NCBI RefSeq assembly: GCF_026151205.1
Contig: NC_087076.1
Span: forward strand, 19,463,919-19,527,918
Length of the DNA: 64,000 nt
Reading direction: 5' to 3'
DNA from: Bolinopsis microptera
Lineage: Eukaryota; Ctenophora; Tentaculata; Lobata; Bolinopsidae
Part shown: piece after piece, positions 10,722 through 21,212 of the stretch
How positions within the stretch are numbered: position 1 is the stretch's first letter
Layout of the letters: every line of letters begins with the position of its first letter
Notes under the pieces: generated by a model
The model's input: only the letters and a program-made list of their open reading frames with translations
The model's database searches: none
Told to the model about the DNA's origin: nothing
Position numbers and translations under genes: made by a program

Positions 10722-11693
10722 ATGACCAACTCGGACGCTCTGAATGGAAGGGATGAAACAGAGGAAACATCTTTGGTCGAACGGAAGCCGTTTTGGTCAC
10801 GGATGGATAAGTTGTTAGCAGTATTTGGTGCTCTGATCAATCTTGGACATGGAGTGGAAACTTATTTGCCTGGAGTGATAACTCAACAAATATCCTGTGT
10901 CACTGAACTGTCTGAGTGGCAAGAAGGAACATTGGATTGTATACTTTACATCACATTAGCTGTGACTCTTGTCATTTCTGGGCCAATTTCGAACTGGTTT
11001 GGAAGACGGGAGTTGCTTCTGTTCTCCCTTTATCTAAGCGTTCTGAGTACAGTGGTCTGTGCTATAGTTGCTGACTACTACTTGCTCCTTCTTTCTAGAG
11101 CCCTCATCGGGATTTGTATAGGACTCGGCACTTCAACTTATTATGTCATGGTAGCTGAACTGGCTTCCAGAAAGGCGATTCTACACGATATACTGATGAT
11201 TTCGGTTATAATGTACGCTATCGGTGGAGTCTGGTCAGCTGGTTTAGGTTATCTTTTGCTAGATCTAGTTGGTTGGAGGATCTTTATACTTCTCACCTCA
11301 ATACCCTTATTTATACCACCCATTTTCATGCTCCACTTCATCTTCGTAGGGACAGCAGGCCCGCAAATGCAAGACGAGCAAAACCAGGATATACCAAAAG
11401 GAACAATGAAAGTTCCCAATTTTGTTGCCAGAACCATCAAACTCAGGCTATTTGATGGAATGACTATATTTCAAGGCTGGCTTATAATCCTTCTCGTTCC
11501 AACCATGATCCAGATGCTCAAAATAAGAAAGACTGGACCAAACAGTGACTGTTCGGTGACATTGACTCAAGGAGCGGAATTGTTGTTATTGGGAATTGTT
11601 TCGTCAGTAATTGCGTCCATTGTTAGTATTAAAACACTACCTCGAACTATACCATCAACCATACGGTATAAGAGCCGCAAATCGATCTTTTGA
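10722..11693 (+). pseudogene. MFS transporter paralogue 1, C-terminally truncated
   Basis: The start at 10722 is the ATG that aligns with copies 2 and 3; the frame is open upstream to 10599, but that part has no counterpart. Residues 1 to about 292 match copies 2 and 3 closely. They include the N-terminal cytosolic E/D-rich leader, six membrane segments, the motif GP(I)S(N)WFGRREL after segment 2 (Asp replaced by Asn at position 91), and RALIGICIG. After LLLLGIV at about 11598 the match ends abruptly, and the last about 30 residues are unrelated. Segments 8-12 are absent, so a working 12-helix transporter is unlikely. It could be a pseudogene, or a gene whose 3' exon lies elsewhere. It is oriented opposite to its paralogues. 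Confidence 0.75.
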
Positions 11694-12105
11694 ATGGATG
11701 AAATTTTTGATGAATGACGAGACATCACCTAAAATTGTCAAAGCTATCCCTGCCGTTTTCTGATTTAAGTAACGTTTTGGAAATTTCGGAATTTTTGGTC
11801 TAACTTTTGTTTTTGGCTCAAGAACTATCCCTGAGGAGTGAGGACCATTAGATACATTCGCCGACCCCCCTGAACCCCCTTTTTGGAACCCCCTAAAATG
11901 CAAAAGATGGTCATTTTTCTGAGAAAAGTGCTTAAGTAAAATTTTGGAAAACGGGTGCCGTTTATTATATATATCTCAAAAATGGTGTCTTTTCGGGAAC
12001 TGAAAATGATGGCATTGTTTTCTACGTCCAAAACTGGTTGTTACTTTGTCAAAAATCAAGTTACAAATATGGTTAACTTGATAACGTCAAATAGTTTCTC
12101 ATATA
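11694..12105. other. Intergenic sequence, nothing recognised
   Basis: No frame of note. It contains short runs of CCCCCTGAACCCCCTTTTTG type around 11870-11895. It lies between the truncated transporter and the tandem repeat. Confidence 0.5.
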
Positions 12106-12735
12106 ACTAGCAGGAACCCGTATAACCCTTAAGTGGTGTCAAGACTCGAGAGACTAAAATAATTATTACCTATTTAAATCGCGTTTTTGACACCACTTGG
12201 GGATCCAAATTTTGGGCACTAAAATTCTTATTTCATGGCCAATTTTTTATTTTTTCATGCTGATTTGAAAAGCACAAAAGAATTTGAACCAGTCAAAAAA
12301 GTTTCAGTTGTATATCTTTTACAGTTTTTGCGGAAAGCCGCGTTAAAGTTGATGCCGTGGTGTCAGTAAAATGGCACGGATCCATATATTAAATATATCG
12401 TCTCGCTTTATATATTACTAGCAGGAACCCGTCAAACCTTTAAGACTGGTGTCAAGGCTCTTTGGTGGCCGGATCCGTTTCCTACCCTAAAGTCTCCCAG
12501 TAAAAATAATTATTACCTATTTAATTCGCGTTTTTGACACCACTTGGGGGTCCAAATTTTGGGTACTAAAATTCTTATTCCTTGGCCGATTTTCGATTTT
12601 TTCATGCTGATTTGAAGGCCATTAAAGCATTTGAATCAGTTAAAAAAGTTTCAGTTGTATATCTTTTACAGTTTTTGCGGAAAGCCGCGTTAAAGTTGAT
12701 GCCGTGGTGTCAGTAAAATGGTGCGGATAAATAAA
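12106..12735. repeat. Two tandem copies of a ~311-bp repeat
   Basis: Each unit starts ACTAGCAGGAACCCGT (12106 and 12417). It runs through two TGACACCAC / GTGGTGTCA palindromic halves and ends near TCAGTAAAATGG and a TA-rich tail with CGTCTCGCTTTATA. A third, inverted copy is at about 55410-55690. The CGTCTCGCTTTATA tail also sits at the 5' edge of the Penelope-like element (14826-14840). That suggests these are terminal repeats of that element family, though this is inference. Confidence 0.75.
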
Positions 12736-14870
12736 TATATATATATATTTGAAAACATTCAGTGAAACAGTAAAACACGAAATTCACATTAAGCTATCGA
12801 TTGTGTAATCTTTACATGTCTCATTCTGAAAGCAAGTTTATTAAAATAACTGTTCTATGAAGTAAATTAAAAACATGACAAAAATAGATCAATACTGAGA
12901 TGGGAAATTTGTGAGTAAGTCTCATTCAATCATAAGATATAAACAAAAGATGCAGAGGTGAAAGTAAACATCAAAATGCAAGTGTCTGTGGAAAGATTAA
13001 TATTAAAGCATATCATATAAAGGTCAATTTTGTATTTCATTAAGAGCACTACGTTTATTAAGTCCTCCAAAATCACTGAGGGTCATAAGCTGGTTTTGCC
13101 AAAATGATTCTCTTTCTTTAGCAACCCTACTTCTATCTTCTAAGGTTAAACATTTTATAAAATCTAGCTTTTCAAAAATAATAACCTCTATCTGATCGGA
13201 TAACTCAGTGTCAAACGTTTTTAAGGGCTCTTTGGTAAGATTATGGAACTGGTTATCGTTAAAATGACAAGAAATTTCACAACTCCTAACCGCTTTCCTA
13301 ATATGTGATTTGTGGTTCTGCCATCTGGTCTTAAAATTGTTAACTGTGCTTCCTACTGAAGCACGTCTGCAGACTTTATCCCTTACTAGATAGCACACCC
13401 CTACTGTGTTGCAGTCTAGTTGTCCAATGATGTTAACAGTGTACCCCGAGTGGTAGCTCTGAGCTGTTTTTGATTCACAAATATACATTCTACAGGCTTT
13501 ACATCTGGAGTTACAATGATAACATCCCCCCTCTTCTATACTAGTAGGCAGAGCCACATTTTCAGTGTTAGAGTTTAAAGCTATAACATTACTATCTTCA
13601 TGATACTTACGATCTTCTGAAAGTTTACTCGGAACTAAAGTTTCTTTGATAGTTTTATTACCACGATATGAAACAAATACTTTACTAGGCTGGATCACAG
13701 ACTTTAAAAGGGGGTCTAGGCCAAGGATAAATTTATTCTTGTTAACTATTTTACCAATTGGAGGTAAGTTAGGGTCAAAATCACAAACTAAAGGAAAACA
13801 TCTTTCACTCTTCTTACTATTAGAGCTTGTAAGGTTTTTTGAAATCAGATCATCCCGTTTAAGTAACTCAACTTTCTCAAAGGATTTATGGATAAGATCT
13901 TTATTGTAATTCCTATCTTCTAGATATTCACTAAATTCAATTTTACATTTCAAATACTCTTCTTCCTCTGAACAGTTTTTGAACACTCGGTGTGCTACTC
14001 CATATGGAATATTCTCTGCTATGTGTGTAGGGTGGCAGGATTGTGGGAGTAAATAGCTATGGGCATCACTAGGTTTGCAGTACGTCCTAGTTTCTAGCTT
14101 GCAATTTTTCGAGTAAATAAACAGGTCTAGAAATTCAGTCCCCTCTGTAGAAGGTGTCGACATTGTAAACTTGAGGTTTGGATGGTATTGATTGAGCCAA
14201 AGTAGGAACTGGTCTAGCTTCTCCAGTGACTCAGTCCAGGTGATGTATATGTCGTCACGGTATCTGCCATAGAACTCAGGGGTTGTGATTTCTTGGCTCT
14301 CCACGATCTTACTGTCCAAGGGGCTGAGAGCTGAGTCTGCATACTGGCAAGCATTATTTGGACCCATCGCAGTTCCACTTGTCTGTACATACATGTTGCC
14401 ATTGAAAACAGTGATGTTGTTATCCAGGGTTATCTCCAAAGCTTCCATAACGCAGTCTGTGGAGAAAAGTTTAGTACTTCTTTGGTCTAGTAAGGTTCTA
14501 CAGGCTGGTAGTCCAATCTCCTTTGAAATGCTGGGGAACATGTTTACAATATCAAATGTAACGTGGTAGATGGTCTTCCCAGTCAATCTTCCTGACTCAT
14601 TGAGTTCTTTCATCTTCATAAGTAGATCATTAGAATCCATGAGGCAGTGGGGCAGGGTTACCTTCTTTAGTTCTTCTGCTGTGAATATTGAGAGGTTCTT
14701 GATGTAAGAGTTACATCCAGTGCTGATAAGTCTCCCAGGGTAGTTTTTCTCTGGTTTGTGAGCTTTCAGGTTCATGTAGTTTACTCCAGGTTCATTTTCC
14801 TCTTCACTAGGTATATATATATATATCGTCTCGCTTTATATATATATATATAGTATATATATAATAGTAA
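12736..14870 (-). mobile_element. Penelope-like element 1, 5' truncated
   Basis: The unit comprises the RT/GIY-YIG frame, a ~290-bp 3' untranslated stretch (12736-13023) and, at the 5' side, a TA-rich segment holding CGTCTCGCTTTATA in plus-strand reading. The frame is open beyond its first ATG up to about 14810 and then stops in TA repeats, so the N-terminal part of the protein is missing, as is common for these elements. Confidence 0.75.
13024..14775 (-). CDS. Penelope-like reverse transcriptase with GIY-YIG endonuclease
   Basis: An uninterrupted frame of 583 codons. The RT core shows motif A near 73-83 (D75 in TFDIVNMF), motif B at 134-147 (GTAMGPNNACQYAD) and motif C YRDD at 172-175. A long linker follows. 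A four-Cys cluster lies at C418, C421, C425 and C428, and a degenerate GIY-YIG domain at about 458-510 (GVCYL then SVGS, R484, H488). The tail at about 556-575 is the FWQNQL..L..FGG signature also seen as relics at 23.4 and 58.1 kb. Known Penelope proteins nick DNA and copy their RNA into the target. The first GIY triad is altered, so endonuclease activity is doubtful. The N terminus is truncated relative to family members. Confidence 0.88.
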   Translation of the reverse strand: MNLKAHKPEKNYPGRLISTGCNSYIKNLSIFTAEELKKVTLPHCLMDSNDLLMKMKELNESGRLTGKTIYHVTFDIVNMFPSISKEIGLPACRTLLDQRSTKLFSTDCVMEALEITLDNNITVFNGNMYVQTSGTAMGPNNACQYADSALSPLDSKIVESQEITTPEFYGRYRDDIYITWTESLEKLDQFLLWLNQYHPNLKFTMSTPSTEGTEFLDLFIYSKNCKLETRTYCKPSDAHSYLLPQSCHPTHIAENIPYGVAHRVFKNCSEEEEYLKCKIEFSEYLEDRNYNKDLIHKSFEKVELLKRDDLISKNLTSSNSKKSERCFPLVCDFDPNLPPIGKIVNKNKFILGLDPLLKSVIQPSKVFVSYRGNKTIKETLVPSKLSEDRKYHEDSNVIALNSNTENVALPTSIEEGGCYHCNSRCKACRMYICESKTAQSYHSGYTVNIIGQLDCNTVGVCYLVRDKVCRRASVGSTVNNFKTRWQNHKSHIRKAVRSCEISCHFNDNQFHNLTKEPLKTFDTELSDQIEVIIFEKLDFIKCLTLEDRSRVAKERESFWQNQLMTLSDFGGLNKRSALNEIQN

Positions 14871-14879
14871 GATAGTAAT

Positions 14880-15448
14880 TGATGTAAACTAAAGTCTAAA
14901 CAATTATCTTCAAGTAAAGACCTGTAGTTCGAAATGGCTGTATCTTTTTAACTCTTGAATCTACTGACAATTGATTACAGGCTACAATTGACTGGCAAAT
15001 TAGCGTCTATCCCTGAATACTGTATATATCACGACAATCTATCTTAAAACAGCGGTTCCAGAAAACTCACTAATTCCGATACTCTTAAAACTTGAAACTT
15101 GCAAGTCGATTTGGACAACATTTAGACGCCCTGAAAAATTTCAGATCTCGAACTTAATTTTAACATGGTTTTTAAGGCACCTGAATATGGCGATTTTGGG
15201 TTTTTACCGAATTTCGTATAGCAGTGCTGGCGTGTATTTTGTGCAAATTCCTTAAAAACTTCCACATAACTATTTCTTAATTTTATTACTGTCATCTTTG
15301 CCATTGAATTAGAATGTTTTGAACTTTAAACCTGCTGAACGACTTCTGATGAGTCTTAATGCCTGAAAAAACGGGGATAATAGCATGGGGGTATAATAGT
15401 ATAGGAGGTATAACTATAAAAGCAACGGTCGTGCTTGCCAGCACTGTG
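14880..15448 (+). mobile_element. Fragment (3' part) of the foldback-ended Helitron-like family
   Basis: It matches the 3' third of the elements at 25595-29149 and 32474-35640, from GTAAACTAAAGTCTAAAC to the family 3' end TGCTTGCCAGCACTGTG at 15448. It lacks the 5' hairpin. It directly follows the 5' edge of Penelope-like element 1, so one may have inserted into or broken the other. Confidence 0.75.
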
Positions 15449-16010
15449 TGGTACCCTTGTTGAATTAAATCCAGACGGATAGTAATTATTCTCGTAAGTC
15501 TGGACTCTGGGGTCCGATAATGTGAAGCCTGTGTTAACGCACCTGTTTATTTTCATGTTTATTCTTAAATAACTGGTACAAAATCTGGTAAATACTACAA
15601 CCAAAGTAGTTCTCATGATTCTAAAATAGCATTTTGAGAGTGATTACAAATGACATGAGCATGTTTACAACCTAGTATTACTATCGAACACCTGAGCGAT
15701 TAGTTTGTCAAATCTTTTAGAATGTACAAAACAGCAGCAGTGGGTATTGACAAATAATATCTTGCTTAATTCAAAAATGTTAGTAGTAGTACGTTCATAA
15801 TATTTTGAACACTTTATAAATCATACAGTTTTTAATCTGAAAGAAAATAGATGGATAATGGTTACAATATGAAAACAAATACACAAGAAAGTTTGCAATA
15901 TCCTTCCTTCTTTTGGTCTCAGGTCTCGTTAACAAAGAATTTTTACCTCTAACTGTCCATTCAGCTTCGACAAATATTCTGCTCTACAACAGTCATGCAC
16001 AAATAAGCAG
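15449..16010. other. Intergenic sequence, nothing recognised
   Basis: AT-rich, no frame with family resemblance, no clear repeat other than its flanks. Confidence 0.5.
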
Positions 16011-16170
16011 TTACATCACTGCTTATAATGTGATAACATTATTTTCACAACTTTGAGTTGTGAAAACAGTTTTATCCAACGAGTTTGACGAGTTGGATAA
16101 ACCGAGTTATATCCCGAGGTTTGACCGAGGGATATAACTCATGTTATCATATTATAAGCAGTGATGTAAA
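16011..16170. other. Cloverleaf-forming inverted repeat (four-way junction)
   Basis: An outer stem of about 29 bp (16011-16039 with 16142-16170, one mismatch) encloses three consecutive perfect hairpins. A lies at 16042-16066 (11-bp stem, loop TTG), B at about 16070-16102 (10-bp stem) and C at about 16104-16140 (12-bp stem). The result is a tRNA-like cloverleaf outline at DNA or RNA level, with arms far longer than in tRNA. There is no anticodon-like or polymerase III box evidence. It is probably a small foldback/MITE-type element. Confidence 0.75.
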
Positions 16171-16983
16171 TGCATTCTCTGATGATCTACGAAATGATGT
16201 TAGCGAATGCAGCATTTACATCGGAAATTAACGACCGATAATATTACTACATAGAACATTCCAGAGTCAAACTTTCTAGAGGACACATCCTTATCTCTTA
16301 AAATTGTTACAGGTCGCTGAGATGTTGCTAATTATTTTAAATTGGTCAAATAAGCTCAGTGAAGCTCACACTCACACAAAACTTGCCACAAATGGTTGAC
16401 TACTTGTTATTGACATTCTGTAAAATTTTGAAGCAAAAATATTTATCAGAACATAAGTTATACCACTTTCTGTTTTCAAAATAATTAGCAACATCTCAGC
16501 GACTAAGGATGGACCAGGGAGATAACAATAGTTACATCCCTCCTATTTAACTGTTAATCACAGCCTAAATGTAGTACCAGGGAGATAACAATAGTTATCT
16601 CCCTCCCAGTTATTGCACCCCTATTTAATGCATTGTATTAGCGTAAACAAGAGTGAGATAACAACTTTTACATTATGGACAGTTACACACTGATCATGAG
16701 AGAATGTTATTTTAAGCCATGTATTTTGCTAAATGTGTCTTATATTCGTTACTGATTCAATTAAATATGTAATCAACCACAAATCTTTTTGAACAACAGG
16801 ACATATGAATTATGAAGTGACATGGACGTAGATTAGAGTAATAACATTCTGAAATTGATCTAAGAGTCTGACACGTATCAAACTTACAACGATTTTAAAC
16901 TTAATGATCAATTCTATCTTTTAATGATTACCCATGATTTAGTAACAGTTACTTTCTGTTCAGTATCAATTGCTATCGTCGTA
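16171..16983. other. 3' flank of the GPCR gene with paired hairpin repeats
   Basis: No coding frame. GGGAGATAACAATAGTTA occurs twice (about 16518 and 16581). The second copy forms a perfect hairpin, GGGAGATAAC with GTTATCTCCC and loop AATA. A weaker inverted pair, GTAAATGC (16166) with GCATTTAC (about 16211), flanks a CTGATGA and GAAA combination. Confidence 0.5.
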
Positions 16984-18048
16984 CTAGCACTCTTCATCAT
17001 GATCCATATGGGTTTTCCGCCTCTTCTCTGAGATTCTAGAGACTGTAGGAATCTTATCTGACATTTTTATTGAATGCTTTGCATTTTTGCTCTCATCTGC
17101 ACCTGTAGATGTCAAGTCCGAGGAGGCAGGTGAAATAAAACAAATCTTCGCCAGAAGAAATCTTCGGAAGCTCCTAATCGTCAACGTGTAGATATAAAAA
17201 TTTGACATAATGTTAATCATCAGCATGTATTCATTGATTCGAGGGAAATGAAATTGGAGTAAGCCTGTGGGATCATCTTTGACGAAATGTCTGCTGATTT
17301 TAAGGACAAAGTTAGGCAAGGTAGATAAGCAGAAGACAACAGCAGTGAGGGCCACAGTTAAAGCCCCTTGCCATGGAACATTTCCTCGAGCCCGTCTTGC
17401 ACATTTCCTTGCAGCGACAAGATACTTAAGAGTGGGGATTGTTGAAGCGATGATAGCTATGATTGGAAGAAACAGAGTGATGAATGATATAATTGGCTCT
17501 ATTTCCTTCCAGACATTTGCTTTGAACCCGTAAGTGCAGGTGTAAGGTATGTAATCAAACCCAACATCGTCCTTATCTACAACAAGGAAGAGTATCGGGA
17601 ACGCTAGAGGAGGAATAAAGACGAGACAACATATTTGATGAGCCATCCTCTCAGTTAACCTTGAACACCTAACGGGATACTTTAGAAGGAGGAACTTGCT
17701 GACAGTCATCACAGCTATCAGAATCATTCCTCCTGGATAAATTAAAAAGCCAGAATAAACTCTGACATAGCACATGACATCTCCTAAAACCCAAGAGTCA
17801 GCGATCAGTGAGACAGCTCCTGGAAAAACGCTGAAAAGAGCATATGATAGATCAGCAACTGCGATGTATTGAATCACAATTACTATAAATTTATTTAATC
17901 TAAAAGCTTTCTTCTGGAAAGAGGCGTATAAGATTAGAGTATCTCCAATAAGAGATGAGAGAAGCACGAAGATATGGTAAGCTGCCCAGGAGTATCTCTC
18001 AGCCTTGTTGTGCATCCCAAATATCGTCTGATTGTTTGAAGTGATCAT
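16984..18048 (-). CDS. Class A (rhodopsin-like) G protein-coupled receptor, atypical
   Basis: 354 residues in one exon, with an ATG start. Seven membrane segments lie at about 24-44, 54-78, 92-120, 136-157, 184-209, 228-250 and 270-292. A sequon NQT at 6-8 precedes segment 1. D66 in AD(L) of segment 2 is the conserved sodium-site Asp. C93 and C171 can form the usual ECL1-ECL2 disulphide. Hallmarks are altered: GN in segment 1 is GD (35-36), the DRY site after segment 3 reads SKF (117-119), and NPxxY in segment 7 reads NFYIY (283-287). The cytosolic tail is Ser/Lys-rich. Class A receptors act at the plasma membrane through heterotrimeric G proteins; the ligand is unknown. Intronless receptors of this kind are frequent in invertebrate lineage-specific expansions. 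Confidence 0.88.
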   Translation of the reverse strand: MITSNNQTIFGMHNKAERYSWAAYHIFVLLSSLIGDTLILYASFQKKAFRLNKFIVIVIQYIAVADLSYALFSVFPGAVSLIADSWVLGDVMCYVRVYSGFLIYPGGMILIAVMTVSKFLLLKYPVRCSRLTERMAHQICCLVFIPPLAFPILFLVVDKDDVGFDYIPYTCTYGFKANVWKEIEPIISFITLFLPIIAIIASTIPTLKYLVAARKCARRARGNVPWQGALTVALTAVVFCLSTLPNFVLKISRHFVKDDPTGLLQFHFPRINEYMLMINIMSNFYIYTLTIRSFRRFLLAKICFISPASSDLTSTGADESKNAKHSIKMSDKIPTVSRISEKRRKTHMDHDEEC

Positions 18049-18526
18049 TTCATCTGGTTAGTGGTAGCTGGGTTGTTGTGACTGTCTTCCTGCTGTTAGA
18101 AGTGAGTTAAGAAACTTACATCAAAGATATGATAGACATTAGACATAAATGAGTCTTTAAAGATGTATCTGAGATGTTTTTACAAGTATAGGAGTATATA
18201 GGACTATATATCTAGCCCCAAAAGATCCCCTGGTAATTTGTCTATTTCTCCGTCAACGCTAAAAGGCTGCGTACTATAATATTGGATTGAAGTAAAACAA
18301 TTCTAATCTGATGACACAAAGGAGCTTACATCTTAACACCATGGTTCATCAATCGTGATAAGACGACTGAGGGTAATGGCCAGGTATCCGTATTGTTCGT
18401 TAATTCATTAGCTACATATATTCCACCGATATTGGTCATTGGACCCAAATGCTGTTGTGTAAGTGTAACTGTAAGCGTGACAAATACTATCATAGATTTA
18501 AGCAATTCGAACAAAAGTCATACTCA
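18049..18526. other. Upstream region of the GPCR gene
   Basis: No conserved gene. A minus-strand frame of 62 codons (18326-18514) starts with a hydrophobic stretch that could be a signal peptide. A related but broken sequence at about 20040-20130 accompanies the duplicated block. I cannot say whether either is expressed. Confidence 0.35.
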
Positions 18527-18860
18527 GGAGCTACACCACTATTATAAACTGAATACCATCAACAATACAATTAGCATGCTGAGCTGTGTAAATATATAGT
18601 TCGAGTTAGTCCAATTATAGTCCTGCAGCCCACGTGGGAATTTGATAAGCATTGGTTTATAAATTCTAATCATAGATCATGGATGTAAATGGTTGAGTGT
18701 CTATTAACCATGGCCAGGTGCCATCTGGGTGATTTGCATTAATGATATACCTAGAATTAAGAATACGGAACTTATTGACTATGTATTTAACAGAATATGT
18801 ATTATTTGGGGCTTCGAGTTGAGTTCTATAATCTATACCCACAAAATTGAAAAAACATAC
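18527..18860. repeat. Local duplication, copy 1 (~330 bp)
   Basis: Nearly identical to 20138-20467, in the same orientation. It shares GAGCTACACCACTATTATAA at one end and CCCACAAAATTGAAAAAA at the other. Spacing is 1.6 kb. A minus-strand frame across it is longer in copy 2 but lacks an ATG. Confidence 0.9.
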
Positions 18861-20137
18861 TCAAAAATAAAACTAAAACATTGAGATTGAGAGATCATCG
18901 ACCCAAACCACACCGGTATACGTAATTATCGGTAAATAAGACAAGAAAATGAGCTGTAATTGGTGGCATGGCATCGAATAGAGAATAAATAAAGCAGTTA
19001 ATGTTTTATGGCTGGAGATTCAGAATTATAGGTTGTCAAAGTTAATTTAAATATTAATTTGATTGGTAAAGAAGTGTACTGTAGTTAAAATTTAGACATG
19101 AAGTTTAATATCTTCTGAAAATCGAACCAATAACACACCATTCAACATTTGTTTGCAGACCTATTTGCACCTCCTTGGGTCGGTACCGAAGAAGGCACTC
19201 TTAATATGATGAGTAGTCGTGCCTTATACGACTGCAAATTGAAATTAGTTGATACTGCGAGTAATGACAATCACTATTATAAAGCTTTAACTAGCTCGGG
19301 ATCCGTATTGCAAATTAACACAGCAGATAGTCAGCTGATAGGTAACAGTCCTCTAACAGCCAACAGTTTCTTGTAATAATTGACATAAACATAAACTAAT
19401 AAAGTGAAAAGAATGACACTATCATGCATCAGGGCGAAAGATGACAATAGAATTATAAGCTAAATTACAGAAGAGTCAACGTGAGCGTGAACATTTCTTA
19501 ATTTTAATAATATATCAATCTCGGAGCTGCTACAACAAATAATTAATGTGGGGTAGTATTATAATTATACTGATACTTATTGAACTTCAGTTGTCCTCGC
19601 TTCCACGTGGTTATCATATAATTACCAGGTACTTAGCCACATAATTATATTTATATTTATAGTAGAACAATGATCTCTTTAAAAGTTTTAAGGTTCGGAA
19701 ATATTAAGGAAGGTACACCATGCCTCCCTTTCTCCCTCCCTGATAGCTAGGTATTGAAATAAATAAACATAATTTAATTAACAGCGTTCATAAAATGATC
19801 TTTTCGGGCTACTAATACTATCATAATTATTCATCTCTGTAAGTCGAACGTTAAAATTTCCGGAGAATTTGTTAACTTTTCGAAAAATGAGGACTTTCGT
19901 CGAAAACGACAAATTTACTTCAGTTTATTCGTTATTATTGGGGAAATGTCTTGTGACATGGATCATAGTGTAGGTAACACAATTAGAAATAGTAAAAGAA
20001 AAAAACTGGTGCCTTTTAAATTTGTATTGATTCAATTTAAGTTGCCGAATTGACCCAAATGTATAGTATGTAGTATAACTGTAATTAGTGTGACAGCACT
20101 TCGAATAGCTGAACAAAAAAGGTTTTACTCAGGAGTC
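18861..20137. other. AT-rich spacer with a dispersed repeat
   Basis: No supported gene. The segment at about 19080-19260 matches 37780-37985 (landmarks TTTAGACATGAAGTTTAA, TTTGCACCTCCTTGGGTC and ATGATGAGTAGTCGTGCCTT), so it is a dispersed repeat of unknown class. The rest is unremarkable AT-rich sequence. Confidence 0.5.
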
Positions 20138-20467
20138 AGGAGCTACACCACTATTATAAACTGAATACCATCAACAATACAATTAGCATGCTGAGCTGTG
20201 TAAATATATAGTTCGAGTTAGTCCAATTATAGTCCTGCAGCCCACGTGGGAATTTGATAAGCATTGGTTTATAAATTCTAATCATAGATCATGGATGTAA
20301 ATGGTTGAGTGTCTATTAACCATGGCCAGGTGCCATCTGGGTGATTTGCATTAATGATATACCTAGAATTAAGAATACGGAACTTATTGACTATGTATTT
20401 AACAGAATATGTATTATTTGGGGCTTCGAGTTGAGTTCTATAATCTATACCCACAAAATTGAAAAAA
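20138..20467. repeat. Local duplication, copy 2 (~330 bp)
   Basis: Second copy of 18527-18860. It runs on into a GC-richer patch with TTTCCCCTCGGAACTTA, which resembles part of the dispersed repeat at 37.9 kb. Confidence 0.9.
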
Positions 20468-20834
20468 GTAACCACACCGGTATGCGTAATTTCCGGTGCA
20501 GGCCCCTGGCCCTCTTTCCCCTCGGAACTTATGACTCCAGCAGTCGCATTCAATGTATATCATGTTTCATTATTTCTTTAAGTTTCGCCAACCTTACTCA
20601 GTATCGGTAAATAAGACAAAAAAATGAGCTGTAATTGGCATCGAATAGAGAATAAATAAAGCAGTTAACGTTTTATGGCTGGAGAAAAGACTACTTACTT
20701 TAGCAGCTGGATTAGATAGGGGTAGGCTACTACCCCCTATCTTAATACGTAATTCGATGACCAAAATTCATGGCATAGAACATGGAGAATTACCCAATTA
20801 ATTACCCCCCCCCCCCATTAGATACCCAGGCCAG

Positions 20835-21212
20835 TTGGTAGATCACCGACCGGCTATAAGCCGGCTTATAGCCGGCTACAATTTTTATAGCCGGCTTATA
20901 GCCGCTTACATTTGTTGTTGAGCGACGGCTATTAGCCGGTTATAAGCCGGCTATTAGCCGTTTTGGTATTGAAAGTGGTTATAAGCCGGCTATAAGATAT
21001 TAACTCAACCACATCGTACTGAACGATAGTCAGGAGCCGGCTATAAGAAATTCAGCGAAAACGGCTATTAGCCGGTTATAAGCCGGCTATTAGCCGTTTA
21101 GGTATCGAAAGTGGTTATAAGCCGGCTATAAGATATTAATTCAACCACATCGTACTGAACGATAGTCAGGAGCCGGTTTCCCTGAATTTCTTATAGCCGG
21201 TGATCTACCAAT
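20835..21212. mobile_element. Small palindrome-rich TIR element
   Basis: The ends are TTGGTAGATCACCG and its inverted partner, continuing into CGGCTATAAG on both sides. The interior is built from GCCGGCTATAAG / CTTATAGCCGGC palindromes and a direct repeat of about 130 bp (about 20925-21050 and 21057-21178). It is absent at the matching place in the distal duplicate (about 42.95 kb). It has no coding capacity. Confidence 0.7.

Noticed and set aside
16166-16220. Possible hammerhead: CTGATGA then GAAA between GTAAATGC and GCATTTAC
   Set aside because: Stem II would have only about two to five bases with no loop, and no NUH cleavage triplet with a stem III is present.
20278-20553. 91-codon minus-strand frame in the local duplication
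   Set aside because: It opens with TTG, not ATG, the first copy (18.6-18.9 kb) does not keep it, and no family is recognised.
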